Source of the DNA: Streptomyces coryli
Lineage (GTDB): Bacteria > Actinomycetota > Actinomycetes > Streptomycetales > Streptomycetaceae
DNA: 64,000 nt
Reading direction: 5' to 3'
NCBI RefSeq assembly: GCF_011044975.1
Contig: NZ_JAAKZV010000004.1
Span: forward strand, 40,548-104,547
Under the pieces are notes generated by a model. The model saw only the letters and a list, made by a program, of their open reading frames with translations. It ran no database searches and was not told the DNA's origin. The translations under genes and the position numbers were made by a program. Of the stretch, positions 36,431-45,484 are shown in pieces (position 1 is the first letter of the stretch; the number at the start of each line of letters is the position of its first letter).

Positions 36431-37474
36431 TCAGCCTCCGCCAGCACGCTCCATGGCATCCGTGCCCACCGTGCTCTCCCGCGCCATCACCTCGAATCCC
36501 GCGACCACCTGCCGCGCCGGGCGGTTGGCGCCCTCGATGCGTTCGGTGAGCATATTGACCGCCGTACGGGCGATGCCCTGCTTGTCCGGTGCGATGGAGG
36601 ACAGCGAGGGGGTCGACAGGCGCGCGCCCTCGACGTCGTCGACTCCGATGACGGCGATGTCGTCCGGCACGCGGACGCCGCGGGTGCGGAGCTCGCGCAG
36701 GGTGGCCAGCGCGGTGCGGTCGTTGAAGCAGAAGATGGCGTCCGGTGGGTCCGGCTGCGCCAGGAGGTGATCCACCACGGCCTCGGTGACGTCGTGCGGG
36801 GCGTTCGGCTGGTGGTGGGCGACCAGCGCGGGATCGGGCTCGATCCCGGCCGCGGTGAGGGCGGCGAGATAGCCGGCGTGCCGCCGTCGCGGCTCCGGCG
36901 GGGCGCCGGTGCGCTTGGTCAGCGGCGGGCCGATGGCGCCGATCCGCCGGCGGCCGAGGCCCACCAGGTGCTCGATGGCCGCGGCCACTGCCGCCTTGCT
37001 GTCGATCGCCACGCTGTCCGCGGACTGGACCTTGCGCTCGCCGAGCAGCACCAGCGGGGTGCGGTCGGCGCGGTTGCGCAGATACGTGGCGGACAGCGAC
37101 CACGGCTGCAGGATCATGCCGTCCAGCAGCTGACTGCGGAAACCCTCGGCGACGTGCTTCTCCCGTTCCAGATCGCCCTCGGTGCAGTCGATCAGCACGG
37201 TCAGGCCGCGGTCCTGGGCCTCCCTGACGATCAGGTGCGCGATCTCGGCGAAGTACGGATTCATGGTCGTCGGGACGGCCAGCGCGATGAGGCCGGTGCG
37301 GCCGCTGCGCAGGTTGCGCGCGGCGATGTTGGGCCGGTAGTTCAGCTCTGCCAGCGCCCGCTCCACCTTGCCCCGGGTCTCAGGCGTCAGATGCGGATAG
37401 CCATTGAGGACGTTGGACACGGTCTTCATGGACACGCCCGCAAGCTTGGCCACGTCTTTGATTGTTGCGCTCAT
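36431..37474 (-). CDS. LacI family regulator of the sulfatase/arabinofuranosidase locus (proposed)
   Basis: LacI-type regulator, 347 aa: an N-terminal HTH (TIKDVAKLAGVSMKTVSNVL) and a sugar-binding effector domain (GLIALAVPTTMNPYFAEIAH... IGVDDVEGARLSTPSLSSI). ATG 37474 is chosen because GGAGGAG lies seven bases upstream; a start six codons earlier is possible. It sits next to the secreted arabinofuranosidase and is the only DNA-binding gene in 36.4-55.6 kb, so it is the natural candidate to bind the TGTACAACG repeats in that locus. Confidence 0.88.
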   Translation of the reverse strand: MSATIKDVAKLAGVSMKTVSNVLNGYPHLTPETRGKVERALAELNYRPNIAARNLRSGRTGLIALAVPTTMNPYFAEIAHLIVREAQDRGLTVLIDCTEGDLEREKHVAEGFRSQLLDGMILQPWSLSATYLRNRADRTPLVLLGERKVQSADSVAIDSKAAVAAAIEHLVGLGRRRIGAIGPPLTKRTGAPPEPRRRHAGYLAALTAAGIEPDPALVAHHQPNAPHDVTEAVVDHLLAQPDPPDAIFCFNDRTALATLRELRTRGVRVPDDIAVIGVDDVEGARLSTPSLSSIAPDKQGIARTAVNMLTERIEGANRPARQVVAGFEVMARESTVGTDAMERAGGG

Positions 37475-37581
37475 TGCCGCACTCCTCCGCACCCCGCCGA
37501 ACAGGCGGGACCCCGCCGACTCGAAGCATTCTGCACTGGGAGGAGCGGGTCCGCACCGGCGGGCCCGCCCCCCCCGTCATC

Positions 37582-39456
37582 TCACACGGGCACCTCGAAC
37601 AGCGTGACGGAATGTGCGGGGAAGGTGTGCCGGCCACCGCCGCCGACATCCTTCTCGGCCGTGGTCACCTTGAGGGCGTCGGGGTCATCCGCGCTGTTGT
37701 AACTGGAGATCTCGGCCCCGTTGAGGGTGTGCACCTTCGCCTTGCCCCCGGCTCCCGGCGGCAGGGCGAGGCCGGCGGTCACGGCCTGCTCGCGGTCCCG
37801 GTTCAGTACGAGCAGCCGCACCGTGCCGTCCTCGGCGCGGGTGCTCAGCACCCGAAGGGCCGGATAGCCGCCGCCGGTGGCCTGCGGGTTGTTCTGCACC
37901 TCGCGCTGCACCGGCGTCGAACCGGCCAGCTTGCTGACCAGGCCGAGCATGCGGGCCCGTCCGGTGTCGGTGAAGTCGGGGGCGCCGCCGAAGAGCTCAC
38001 CGGCCACCGGCCGGTCGGCGTTGAGGTTCGAGGAGATGGCGAGGGGCACGCTGTGGTCGGCCATGCCGATGACGTGTCCGGCCTGGATGAGCACGTTGGT
38101 CATCGACCCGGCCCATCCCGCCGGGGCATCGTCCGGATTGCCGGAGTTGATCGTCCCGTACTCGCTCACCTCGAGGAACGGCCGCTTGTCGCCGCCCGGT
38201 CCGTACTGCTTGATGGCGGCCTCGAGCGCGTCGAGCTCCCCGTCCACGACCTTGTCCGCCTCCGGCATGAACCGGTCGTGGATCTCGGCGGAGGTGCCGG
38301 CCACCGCGCGGTTCAGATAGAGGTGCGGGCCGATGCAGTCGTACGCGTGCTCGCGGCCCATCAGCTGCACGAAGGCGGGTTTCTCCCAGGGTGAGCAGAC
38401 CGAGATCGACGGGTCGGCCTTCTTCATCGCCGCGTAGAAGTCGGTGAATCCGGCGTGCGGCCCTGAGTCGTAGTCGGCGCGGATCGGGGCGTCCGCGGGT
38501 GGGATACGGCCGTGTGTGCCGTCGCCGAAGCGCACCTGCCCGGTCTTGGCGTTCAGCTCGTACACGGCGGCGTCGGACGCGGCGGCACCGAGGTCGGCGA
38601 CCCGGCGCCAGGCCTCGCCGCCGACCCGTACCGTCGCGCTGCCGGGGACCACGGGCGGATACCAGACCTGGAATTCCTGCCCGGCCGAGCCGTCGCTCTT
38701 CCCGGCCTCCGGCCGGTGGTCGCACGCGGAGCCGAGCGGCTGGTCCTGCTGCCGCTGGGTGCCGCCGAAGGCGAACTGACGGAGCCGGGTGTCGAGGTTC
38801 TCGGCGCGCCAGTATGCCTGGTTGGGGAGGTACAGCTCGTTGCCGACCTCCCATACGCGGACGTCGTACGGGCCCTGGTGGCCGTTGTCCGCGCGTACCT
38901 TGGCCCAGTCGGTGCCGCCGTTGGGGTTGGCGCCGACCTCGGCGTTCATGTACTCGACGTAGTCGCCGGCGTCCCGCGGGGTCTGGGTGGTGCCGTTGGT
39001 CATGACGGTGGTGCGGGCGCCGATCGCCTCGACGAAGCGCTCGTTCTCGTCCGGCCCGTACCGGCTGTCCATCGGCTCGCCGCCCCCGCCGACGAAGCCG
39101 CCGCCGACCTGGCAACCGCGTTTGTGCTGCGGGCCGATGGCCCGCTTCCAGTCGTAGAGGTTGGCGACGGTGCCGCCGGGATAGCGGACGAGCTTCAGCC
39201 TGGTCTGCTTGGCGAGCTCGACCATGCGGGCCGACGGCTCGTTCCGCGCGGTGTCCCACATCCCGAGCCCGTCGCGCGGCCAGCGGTGATTCGCGCCGAC
39301 GATCTGATCGCGGACGGTGGCGGCGGTCGCCTCGGTGCCGACGGTGATCGTGACGTCGGCCGCTTCCGCGCGAGGGGCGGCGGGTGCCGCCTGGGCGATG
39401 GTGGTGAACACGAGCAAGCCGCCGAGTGCGGTGGCGAGCGCTGTACGTCGGTGCAT
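37582..39456 (-). CDS. Secreted GH51-like alpha-L-arabinofuranosidase
   Basis: Exported 624-aa glycoside hydrolase of clan GH-A. A signal peptide (1-23, TTIAQAA) is followed by a (beta/alpha)8 catalytic domain: KLVRYPGGTVANLYDW, the acid/base Glu in VWEVGNELYLP (about E207), and a probable nucleophile in FLEVSEYGTINSG. A roughly 80-residue insert lies between them. A beta-sandwich ending in HTFPAHSVTLFEVPV is shared with the cytoplasmic GH51 protein at 53892. The ATG has GGAGGGG. It is the only exported enzyme of the locus and would trim side chains outside the cell. Family assignment near GH51/GH79 is fairly sure; substrate is inferred. Confidence 0.78.
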   Translation of the reverse strand: MHRRTALATALGGLLVFTTIAQAAPAAPRAEAADVTITVGTEATAATVRDQIVGANHRWPRDGLGMWDTARNEPSARMVELAKQTRLKLVRYPGGTVANLYDWKRAIGPQHKRGCQVGGGFVGGGGEPMDSRYGPDENERFVEAIGARTTVMTNGTTQTPRDAGDYVEYMNAEVGANPNGGTDWAKVRADNGHQGPYDVRVWEVGNELYLPNQAYWRAENLDTRLRQFAFGGTQRQQDQPLGSACDHRPEAGKSDGSAGQEFQVWYPPVVPGSATVRVGGEAWRRVADLGAAASDAAVYELNAKTGQVRFGDGTHGRIPPADAPIRADYDSGPHAGFTDFYAAMKKADPSISVCSPWEKPAFVQLMGREHAYDCIGPHLYLNRAVAGTSAEIHDRFMPEADKVVDGELDALEAAIKQYGPGGDKRPFLEVSEYGTINSGNPDDAPAGWAGSMTNVLIQAGHVIGMADHSVPLAISSNLNADRPVAGELFGGAPDFTDTGRARMLGLVSKLAGSTPVQREVQNNPQATGGGYPALRVLSTRAEDGTVRLLVLNRDREQAVTAGLALPPGAGGKAKVHTLNGAEISSYNSADDPDALKVTTAEKDVGGGGRHTFPAHSVTLFEVPV

Positions 39457-39493
39457 CCGTCCCCTCCGGGGTAGCGGGTTCACTGCCGTTGTG

Positions 39494-39520
39494 TGTACAA
39501 CGCTGTGTACAACGTAATAG
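39494..39520 (+). promoter_or_regulatory. Shared operator/promoter A: two TGTACAACG repeats plus TAATAG
   Basis: TGTACAACG occurs at 39494-39502 and 39506-39514 (12-bp period) and runs directly into TAATAG (39515-39520), a -10-like box for the sulfatase at 39568. The -35 position (17 bp upstream) is TGTGTA, inside the repeat. It lies between the secreted arabinofuranosidase and this sulfatase. The same arrangement recurs at 43991 and 53827. Confidence 0.6.
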
Positions 39521-39567
39521 AACCGGGAGCAAGGCCAACTGCACACACGAGCCCAGGAGGTGGCGGG

Positions 39568-40983
39568 ATGCCCGGGAAGCGGCCCGCGGTGTTGTTGATC
39601 ACGGCGGATCAGCTGCGGCGGGATGCGCTGGGCTGTTACGGGGGCCGGGCGGTGGCGACGCCGCATCTGGACCGGCTGGCGGGGGAGGGGACGGTCTTCG
39701 ACCGGGCGTATACGGCGAGTCCGACCTGCCTGCCGAGCCGCAGCTCGCTGCTGACCGGGCGCTATCCGCGCAACCACGGGGCGTACAGCAACTTCCGGGA
39801 TGTGGCGTGGCTGTCTCCTGAACTGCCGAATCTGTACCGGGCGTTCGGGGAAGCGGGCTACGAGGTGGGCCATGTGGGCAAGTGCCACTTCGCGCCGGTC
39901 CCGTACGGGAATACGCGGCCGGACGCCACGCTCCCGTACGACGATTTCTTCGAGCACTACCGCAAGCTCGGCATCGATCACCTGGCGCTGCAGGACGGCA
40001 AACATGTCTCCGTGTGGTTCCGCGACGACTTCTCGGCGGAGCTGGAGGCGGCCGGGTACCTGGACGCGTACCGGAAGGCCATGTGGGACCAGGAGGCGCG
40101 GAAGGTCTTCACCTTCCCCGGCCCGGCGGAGTGGCACCCGGACGCGTGGGTGGGGCGCAAAGCGGTCGAGCTGATCACATCGCGTGCGACCGGGGACGGC
40201 CCGCTGTTCGCGTGGGTCTCGTTCAGCGGGCCGCATTTCCCGTTCGATCCGCCGGCGGAGTATCTGGAGCGGGTGGACGAGGCGGAGCTGGGTGAGCCGC
40301 GGATCGACCCCGAGGAGTGGACCGATCCCGCGCGCCTGCACTACCGCAGCTTCCACGGTCCGTCGAAGGGACGGGTGGAGGGCGGCGGCGACCGGCACAA
40401 CGAGCCGGAGTACTGGCGGCGGCTGCGCAAACACTACGCGGCGAATGTGGCGCTGATCGACGACCAGGTGGGCGCGGTGGTGGCCGCGGCGAAGGAGCGT
40501 TACGGCGACGACCTGGTGGTGGCCTTCACCTGCGACCACGGCGAGATGCTCGGCAACCACGGCTTCTGGGGCAAGCTGCGCTGCTATTACGACGACGTGC
40601 TGCGCGTGCCGCTGATCGTCCGCCGCCCGGGCGGCGTCGGGGCGGGGGAGCGGAGCGATCGCCTGACGAGTCTGGTCGACGTCTACCCGACGCTACGGGC
40701 CGCGGCAGGGCTGGCGCCGGACGCCGGCTGCGACGGCCGGCACGTGGACGAGACCGGACACGCGCACGTCTTCGCCGAGGGCGAGGGCTTCACGACCGTG
40801 ACAGACGGCCGCCACAAGCTGGCCACCGCCCGCGCCGAGGGCATGACGCACACGGAGCTGCACGACACGGCCTCCGACCCCGGCGAGGTCCACAACCTCG
40901 CCGGGCTGCCGGAGGCCGCCGCCGTACAGCGCGATCTGCAGGCGGCCACGCTAGACGCGCTGCTGCGCACCACGCTTCCGTGA
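39568..40983 (+). CDS. Type I sulfatase (cytoplasmic), paralogue 1
   Basis: Sulfate-ester hydrolase, 471 aa, alkaline-phosphatase fold. The formylglycine signature C-x-P-S-R is at Cys54 (SPTCLPSRSSLLTGR). Metal-binding blocks are LLITADQLRRD near the N-terminus and TCDHGEMLGNHG at about 325. The DQ rather than DD at the first metal site is typical of choline-sulfatase/heparan-sulfatase-like branches. There is no signal peptide. The ATG has AGGAGG. Very similar to the sulfatase at 44065. Its stop lies one base from the stop of the convergent binding-protein gene. Maturation needs a formylglycine-generating enzyme not found in this window. Confidence 0.9.
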   Translation: MPGKRPAVLLITADQLRRDALGCYGGRAVATPHLDRLAGEGTVFDRAYTASPTCLPSRSSLLTGRYPRNHGAYSNFRDVAWLSPELPNLYRAFGEAGYEVGHVGKCHFAPVPYGNTRPDATLPYDDFFEHYRKLGIDHLALQDGKHVSVWFRDDFSAELEAAGYLDAYRKAMWDQEARKVFTFPGPAEWHPDAWVGRKAVELITSRATGDGPLFAWVSFSGPHFPFDPPAEYLERVDEAELGEPRIDPEEWTDPARLHYRSFHGPSKGRVEGGGDRHNEPEYWRRLRKHYAANVALIDDQVGAVVAAAKERYGDDLVVAFTCDHGEMLGNHGFWGKLRCYYDDVLRVPLIVRRPGGVGAGERSDRLTSLVDVYPTLRAAAGLAPDAGCDGRHVDETGHAHVFAEGEGFTTVTDGRHKLATARAEGMTHTELHDTASDPGEVHNLAGLPEAAAVQRDLQAATLDALLRTTLP

Positions 40984-40984
40984 G

Positions 40985-42454
40985 CTACGCCTTCTCGTAC
41001 ATGTCCGCCGTGTAGTCCTTCCTCGGCTCCCAGTTGGGGAAGGCCCAGTCCTCGAGGTCCACCTTCGCGCCCTTCTTCTTCGCGGCGGCCAGCGCCTGCT
41101 CGCGGTTCTTCTCGCTGCGGTCGCTCAGCTTCTTGAGCTCGCCGCGCACGGAGGTCAGGTCGCCGCTGAACAGTCCCTGCACGACCTCCCCCAGCTGCGG
41201 CTGCATCTCCTTCTGCTCCGCCTGCACCATGGCCACGTCCGGGTTGCGCTTGGCGGGCGCAGGGGCCTTGAAGACCGCGTCCTGGAAGAGCCCGACGACC
41301 TTCTTGTATGCCGGGTGCACGTCGGCCTTGTCGATCGCGGAGAGGTCGAGCGGCGGCTGGTCCATCTTGGCCGCGAGCTTCACGTAGTGCTCCGGCATGG
41401 TGAAGTACTCGAGCAGCTTGCTCGCGTCCCGTACCCGCTTCGAATGCCCCGAGATGTAGAAGACACCCTCCTGCGGTGGCCGGTAGGCCGTCACCGGCTT
41501 GCCCTTGTCGGGCACCAGCATCGGTCCGACGCCCAGCTTGCCGGTGAACTGCTTCAGGTCCCGCGTCACGACGCCGGCGCACCACGGCCCGTCGAAGTAG
41601 TAGGCGGCGCTGCCGGCCGCCCAGCGTGCCCGCGCATCCTTGTCGACGAACGACTCGGTGCCGGGCACCAGAAGCTTGTCCTTCTTCAGCGACAGCCAGA
41701 ACTCCACGGCGTGGACGTACGCATCGTCGTGGTAGGCGAACTCCCCTGTCCGGTAGCGGATGCCGTCGAGGTTGTGCCCCTCGAAGCCGCCTGCCTGGGC
41801 CATGAACCCGATCTGCTCGCGAAGCCGCGGCGGCTGGCCGAGGGCGAGCATCCAGGCATACGCGTCTCCGCCGCCCTTGGTCCGCACGGCCAGGGCAGCC
41901 TTCCGGAACTCGTCGTACGTCTCGGGCGGGCTGTCCGGATCGAGGCCCGCCTGTTCCACGAGCTCCTTGTTGAACCAGGTGGCCGCCCAGTATTGACGCA
42001 GGTCGAACAGCGGGAAGCTGTACACCTTCCCGTCGATGACGTTGACTCCGTCGACGAACTCTTCCTTGGGCAGCCGGGCGCGCGCCTTGTCGCTCAGCTC
42101 CATCGGCTGGTACCAGCCGGCCTTGATCAGCGCCTGCAGCGGCTGCTGCAACCCGGCGTTGGTGTGCACATCCGGCAGCTGCTTGCTCTGCCGGGCCAGC
42201 TGCAGCGCCTGCCCCATCTTGCCGGTCTGCTGCGGCGTGTACTCCACCGGTATCCCGGTGTCCTTCTGGTACTGGGCGAAGACCTCCTTGTGCAGGTCCT
42301 GCAGCGGGTTGAAGTGGTCCCACCACTTCAGCGTGTTCCCGCCGCCGGCGGAGTTCTTGCCGGAGCCCGGTGCCGTATTGCACGCTCCCAGCGCGGTGGC
42401 CGCTCCCGCGGCTCCGATGGCGCTGAGCAGGGTGCGGCGGCTCAGTGCGGTCAT
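40985..42454 (-). CDS. Sugar ABC transporter substrate-binding lipoprotein (SBP family 1), paralogue 1
   Basis: Exported receptor of 489 aa for a carbohydrate importer. A Tat-like signal (LSRRTLLSAIGAAGAATALG) ends in the lipobox LGAC. The family-1 fold is indicated by WWDHFNPLQDLHKEVFAQYQ, FPLFDLRQYWAATWFNKELVEQAG and AAGSAAYYFDGPW. ATG 42454 overlaps the stop of the upstream sulfatase (ATGA) and has GGAGGAG. It is a paralogue of the protein at 45485; both end in DYTADMY-x-KA. The ligand is presumably a sulfated oligosaccharide, inferred from five sulfatase neighbours. Confidence 0.9.
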   Translation of the reverse strand: MTALSRRTLLSAIGAAGAATALGACNTAPGSGKNSAGGGNTLKWWDHFNPLQDLHKEVFAQYQKDTGIPVEYTPQQTGKMGQALQLARQSKQLPDVHTNAGLQQPLQALIKAGWYQPMELSDKARARLPKEEFVDGVNVIDGKVYSFPLFDLRQYWAATWFNKELVEQAGLDPDSPPETYDEFRKAALAVRTKGGGDAYAWMLALGQPPRLREQIGFMAQAGGFEGHNLDGIRYRTGEFAYHDDAYVHAVEFWLSLKKDKLLVPGTESFVDKDARARWAAGSAAYYFDGPWCAGVVTRDLKQFTGKLGVGPMLVPDKGKPVTAYRPPQEGVFYISGHSKRVRDASKLLEYFTMPEHYVKLAAKMDQPPLDLSAIDKADVHPAYKKVVGLFQDAVFKAPAPAKRNPDVAMVQAEQKEMQPQLGEVVQGLFSGDLTSVRGELKKLSDRSEKNREQALAAAKKKGAKVDLEDWAFPNWEPRKDYTADMYEKA

Positions 42455-43968
42455 TGCTCCTCCAGCTGATAGGCCTTGTCAGGGGTGAGGCCGGCGGCGA
42501 CTGTCCCGAAGACGTCGGCGACCTCCTCGGCGAGCAGCCGGCGCAGCTCGGCGCGGTGCGCCGCGTACTGCGGGCCGGCGGCGCGGTTGTGCTGCTCGTG
42601 GGGGTCGTCGGTGTGGTCGTAGAGCTCGTCGATGTCGCGCGAGCGGTAGATGTAGCGGAGCTGCGGGGTGCGGATGGAGAGGTTGAGGGCGTCCGTGGCG
42701 GGGTCCCAGGTGGCCGGATCCACGTACTGGCCCGCGGCGTCGGCCGACATCCCGTACAGCACGGACTCCGACGTCACATGCGCCCGCGTGGCGCGGGCGT
42801 GTGGGGCGCCCACCATGGCCGCCGCGGAGATCCCGTCGTCCGCTTCGTCCCAGGGCACCCCCGCCAGCTCGGCGAGGGTGGCGGCCACGTCCACGACGGA
42901 GACGGGATTGCTCGTACGGACGCCGCCGCCGGTCGCGTCCGGGTGGCGGATGAGCAGGGGGACGCGCAGCGCCTCCTCGTAGTGGAGGAGGTGTCCCTTC
43001 TCCATGAGGCCGTGGGCGCCCATCATGTCGCCGTGGTCGGAGGTGAAGACGACGATGGTGTGGTCCAGGTCGCCCGACCGGCGCAGGTGCTCGAGGACCG
43101 TCCCCACCTGCGTATCGATGAGGGCGCACAGGCCGAGATAGTGGGCGATGAGCTCGGTCCAGCCGTGCTCGTCGAGCCCGGCGTAGCGGTGCGCGAACCC
43201 CGAGTCGGCGACCTCGCGCGGCTTGCCGGCGCCGGCTGTCCCCAGGCCGGCGGGCAGCCGGATGCGTTCGCGGTCGATGATCCGGTCGTACGGCTCGGGC
43301 ACGATCATCGGGAAGTGCGGGGCGTTGTACGAGCAGACCGCCAGCCAGGGTTGGTCGTCGGGCCGCCGGTCGAGGGCTCGTAAGAACTCGCCGGTCTGCC
43401 AGGGCTCGAGGAAGTGCTCGTACGGGATGCGTGCCGTGCCGCGGTGCGGGGTCTGGCGAAGGGCGTGTGCGTCGGCCGCGGTGAGGTTCTCGATGTGGTC
43501 GTCCAGCAGGTCGTAGCCGAGGCCGGAGGCGTGGGCGCGGTACGGCTCGATGTAGCGGCCGCGGTCCTTGCCGTTCAGCACGGCCGGGATCGCGGCGGTG
43601 TCCGCGAAGCCCATGCGCTGCGGGGTGGTGCCCGGGACATGCCACTTGCCGCAGTAGAGCGTGTGGTAGCCGGCGGCTCGGAAGGCCTGGGCGAGTCCCC
43701 CGTCGGCGAGGTCGGGGCGGATGGCGCGCCAGTTGCCGAGGACGTGGTGGTGCCGTGGCATGCGGCCGGTCCACAGGCTGGTGCGGGACGGGCAGCACAG
43801 CGGGAAGGGCGTGTAGCAGGCGTCGAAGGACGTGGACTCCTGCGCGAGAGCGTCCAGATGAGAGGTGCGGGCGGCGGGATTTCCGGCGTGGCCGAGGGTG
43901 TCCCAGCGCTGCTCGTCGCTCATCAGAATCAGCACATTCGGGCGGGTGCGCGGCGCTGCAGCCGTCAT
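42451..43968 (-). CDS. Type I sulfatase (cytoplasmic)
   Basis: Sulfatase of 505 aa without signal peptide. NVLILMSDEQRWDTLGH is the first metal block; the signature at about Cys58 reads C-C-P-S-R (FPLCCPSRTSLWTGR); TSDHGDMMGAHG is the second metal block. GAGGAG precedes the ATG. First gene of a two-gene operon with the binding protein, divergent from the sulfatase at 44065 across operator B. It is not close to the 39568/44065 pair, so it probably removes a different sulfate. Confidence 0.9.
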   Translation of the reverse strand: MTAAAPRTRPNVLILMSDEQRWDTLGHAGNPAARTSHLDALAQESTSFDACYTPFPLCCPSRTSLWTGRMPRHHHVLGNWRAIRPDLADGGLAQAFRAAGYHTLYCGKWHVPGTTPQRMGFADTAAIPAVLNGKDRGRYIEPYRAHASGLGYDLLDDHIENLTAADAHALRQTPHRGTARIPYEHFLEPWQTGEFLRALDRRPDDQPWLAVCSYNAPHFPMIVPEPYDRIIDRERIRLPAGLGTAGAGKPREVADSGFAHRYAGLDEHGWTELIAHYLGLCALIDTQVGTVLEHLRRSGDLDHTIVVFTSDHGDMMGAHGLMEKGHLLHYEEALRVPLLIRHPDATGGGVRTSNPVSVVDVAATLAELAGVPWDEADDGISAAAMVGAPHARATRAHVTSESVLYGMSADAAGQYVDPATWDPATDALNLSIRTPQLRYIYRSRDIDELYDHTDDPHEQHNRAAGPQYAAHRAELRRLLAEEVADVFGTVAAGLTPDKAYQLEEQ

Positions 43969-43990
43969 GCAACTCCTCAGGCAGGAGGTG

Positions 43991-44017
43991 TTTACAGCGA
44001 TGTGTACAACGTAATAG
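43991..44017 (+). promoter_or_regulatory. Shared operator/promoter B: TTTACAGCG, TGTACAACG, TAATAG
   Basis: A degenerate repeat TTTACAGCG (43991-43999) and an exact TGTACAACG (44003-44011) at the 12-bp period lead directly into TAATAG (44012-44017). The downstream leader to the sulfatase ATG at 44065 is nearly the same as at site A, as expected from the duplication. Confidence 0.6.
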
Positions 44018-44064
44018 AACCGGTGGCAAGGCCAACTGCACACACGAGCCCAGGAGGTGGCGGG

Positions 44065-45483
44065 ATGCCCGGGAAGCGGCCCGCGGTGTTGTTGATCACG
44101 GCGGATCAGCTCCGGCGGGACGCGCTGGGCTGTTACGGGGGCCGGGCGGTGGCGACGCCGCATCTGGACCGGCTGGCGGGGGAGGGGACGGTCTTCGACC
44201 GGGCGTACACGGCGAGTCCGTGGTGCCTGCCGAGCCGCAGCTCGCTGCTCACGGGCCGCTACCCGCGCAACCACCGGGCGTACAGCAACTTCCGGGAGGA
44301 GGCGTGGCTTTCGCCCGACCTGCCGAATCTGTACCGAGGGTTCGGCGAGGCGGGATACGAGGTGGGGCACGTCGGCAAGTGCCACTTCGCGCCCGTGCCG
44401 TACGACAGCACGCGACCGGATGCCACCCTCCCGTACGACGACTTCCACGAGCACTACCGCAAGCTCGGCATCGATCACTTGGCGCTCCAGGACGACAAGC
44501 AGGTCTCGGTCTGGTTCCGCGACGACTACGCACGCGAGCTGGAGGCGGCCGGGCACCTGGCGGCGTACCGGGAAGCGGTCTGGAACCGCGAGGCGCGAAA
44601 GGTCTTCACCTTTCCGGGCCCGGCGGAGTGGCACCCGGACAGCTGGGTGGGACGGAAGGCGGTGGAGTGGATCGCGGAGGCGGACGACACCGACGATCGT
44701 CCCTTGTTCGGGTGGATCTCCTTCAGCGGGCCGCATTTCCCGTTCGATCCGCCGGCGGAGTATCTGGAGCGGGTGGACGAGGCCGAGTTGGGCGAGCCGC
44801 GGATCGACCCCGAGGAGTGGACCGACCCCTCCCGCCTGCACTACCGCAGCTTCCACGGCCCGTCCGGTGGCAGGGTTGAAGGCGGCGGCGACCGGCACAA
44901 CGAGCCCGAGTACTGGCGGCGGCTGCGCAAGCATTACGCGGCGAACGTGGCCCTGATCGACGACCAGCTCGGCCGCATCCTGGCGGCGGCCGAGCAGCGC
45001 TTCGGCGATGACCTGGTCGTGATCTTCACCTGCGACCACGGCGAGATGCTCGGCAATCACGGCTTCTGGGGCAAGAACCGCTGCTATTACGACGACGTGC
45101 TGCGGGTGCCGCTGATCGTCCGCCGCCCGGGCGGCGCAGGCGCCGGTGAGCGGAGCGACCGCCTGACCAGCCTCGTCGACGTCTACCCGACGCTGCTGGG
45201 CGCGGCAGAGCTGCCGCCGGACGCGGACTGCGACGGCCGCCCCATGGACGACACCGGCCACCCGCATGTCTTCGCCGAAGGCGAGGGCTTCTCCACGGTG
45301 ACGGACGGCCGCCACAAGCTCGCCATCGCACACGCGGAAGGCGTCACGTACACCGAGCTGCACGACACGGCCTCCGACCCCGGCGAGGTCCACAACCTCG
45401 CCGGACTGCCGGAGGCCGCGGCCGTACAACGCGACCTCCAGGCCGCGACCCTCGACGCCCTGCTCCGCACCACGCTTCCGTGA
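44065..45483 (+). CDS. Type I sulfatase (cytoplasmic), paralogue 2
   Basis: Sulfatase of 472 aa, closely matching the protein at 39568 along its whole length. The signature Cys54 is in SPWCLPSRSSLLTGR; metal blocks are LLITADQLRRD and TCDHGEMLGNHG. It has the same leader and the same AGGAGG site. Differences are scattered (for instance Thr-to-Trp just before the active Cys and TSRATGDGP versus EADDTDDRP), so substrate preference may have shifted. Converges with the second binding-protein gene at one base distance. Confidence 0.9.
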   Translation: MPGKRPAVLLITADQLRRDALGCYGGRAVATPHLDRLAGEGTVFDRAYTASPWCLPSRSSLLTGRYPRNHRAYSNFREEAWLSPDLPNLYRGFGEAGYEVGHVGKCHFAPVPYDSTRPDATLPYDDFHEHYRKLGIDHLALQDDKQVSVWFRDDYARELEAAGHLAAYREAVWNREARKVFTFPGPAEWHPDSWVGRKAVEWIAEADDTDDRPLFGWISFSGPHFPFDPPAEYLERVDEAELGEPRIDPEEWTDPSRLHYRSFHGPSGGRVEGGGDRHNEPEYWRRLRKHYAANVALIDDQLGRILAAAEQRFGDDLVVIFTCDHGEMLGNHGFWGKNRCYYDDVLRVPLIVRRPGGAGAGERSDRLTSLVDVYPTLLGAAELPPDADCDGRPMDDTGHPHVFAEGEGFSTVTDGRHKLAIAHAEGVTYTELHDTASDPGEVHNLAGLPEAAAVQRDLQAATLDALLRTTLP

Positions 45484-45484
45484 G

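Larger units (their letters stand above)
39506..42454. repeat. Tandem module copy 1 (operator, sulfatase, binding protein)
   Basis: Promoter, sulfatase and convergent binding-protein gene are repeated about 4.5 kb downstream (44003-46957). The leader from TGTACAACGTAATAGAACCG through the start codon and the sulfatase/binding-protein junction are nearly identical at DNA level; the binding proteins have diverged more. Confidence 0.7.

Noticed and set aside
36411-36434. CTGATC/GATCAG inverted repeat between the kinase and LacI genes as a terminator
   Set aside because: Only 6-bp low-stability arms and it overlaps the kinase stop codon; too weak to call.
37475-37581. Operator like TGTACAACG in front of the LacI gene at 36431
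   Set aside because: None was found in this interval, so autoregulation by that motif is not supported.
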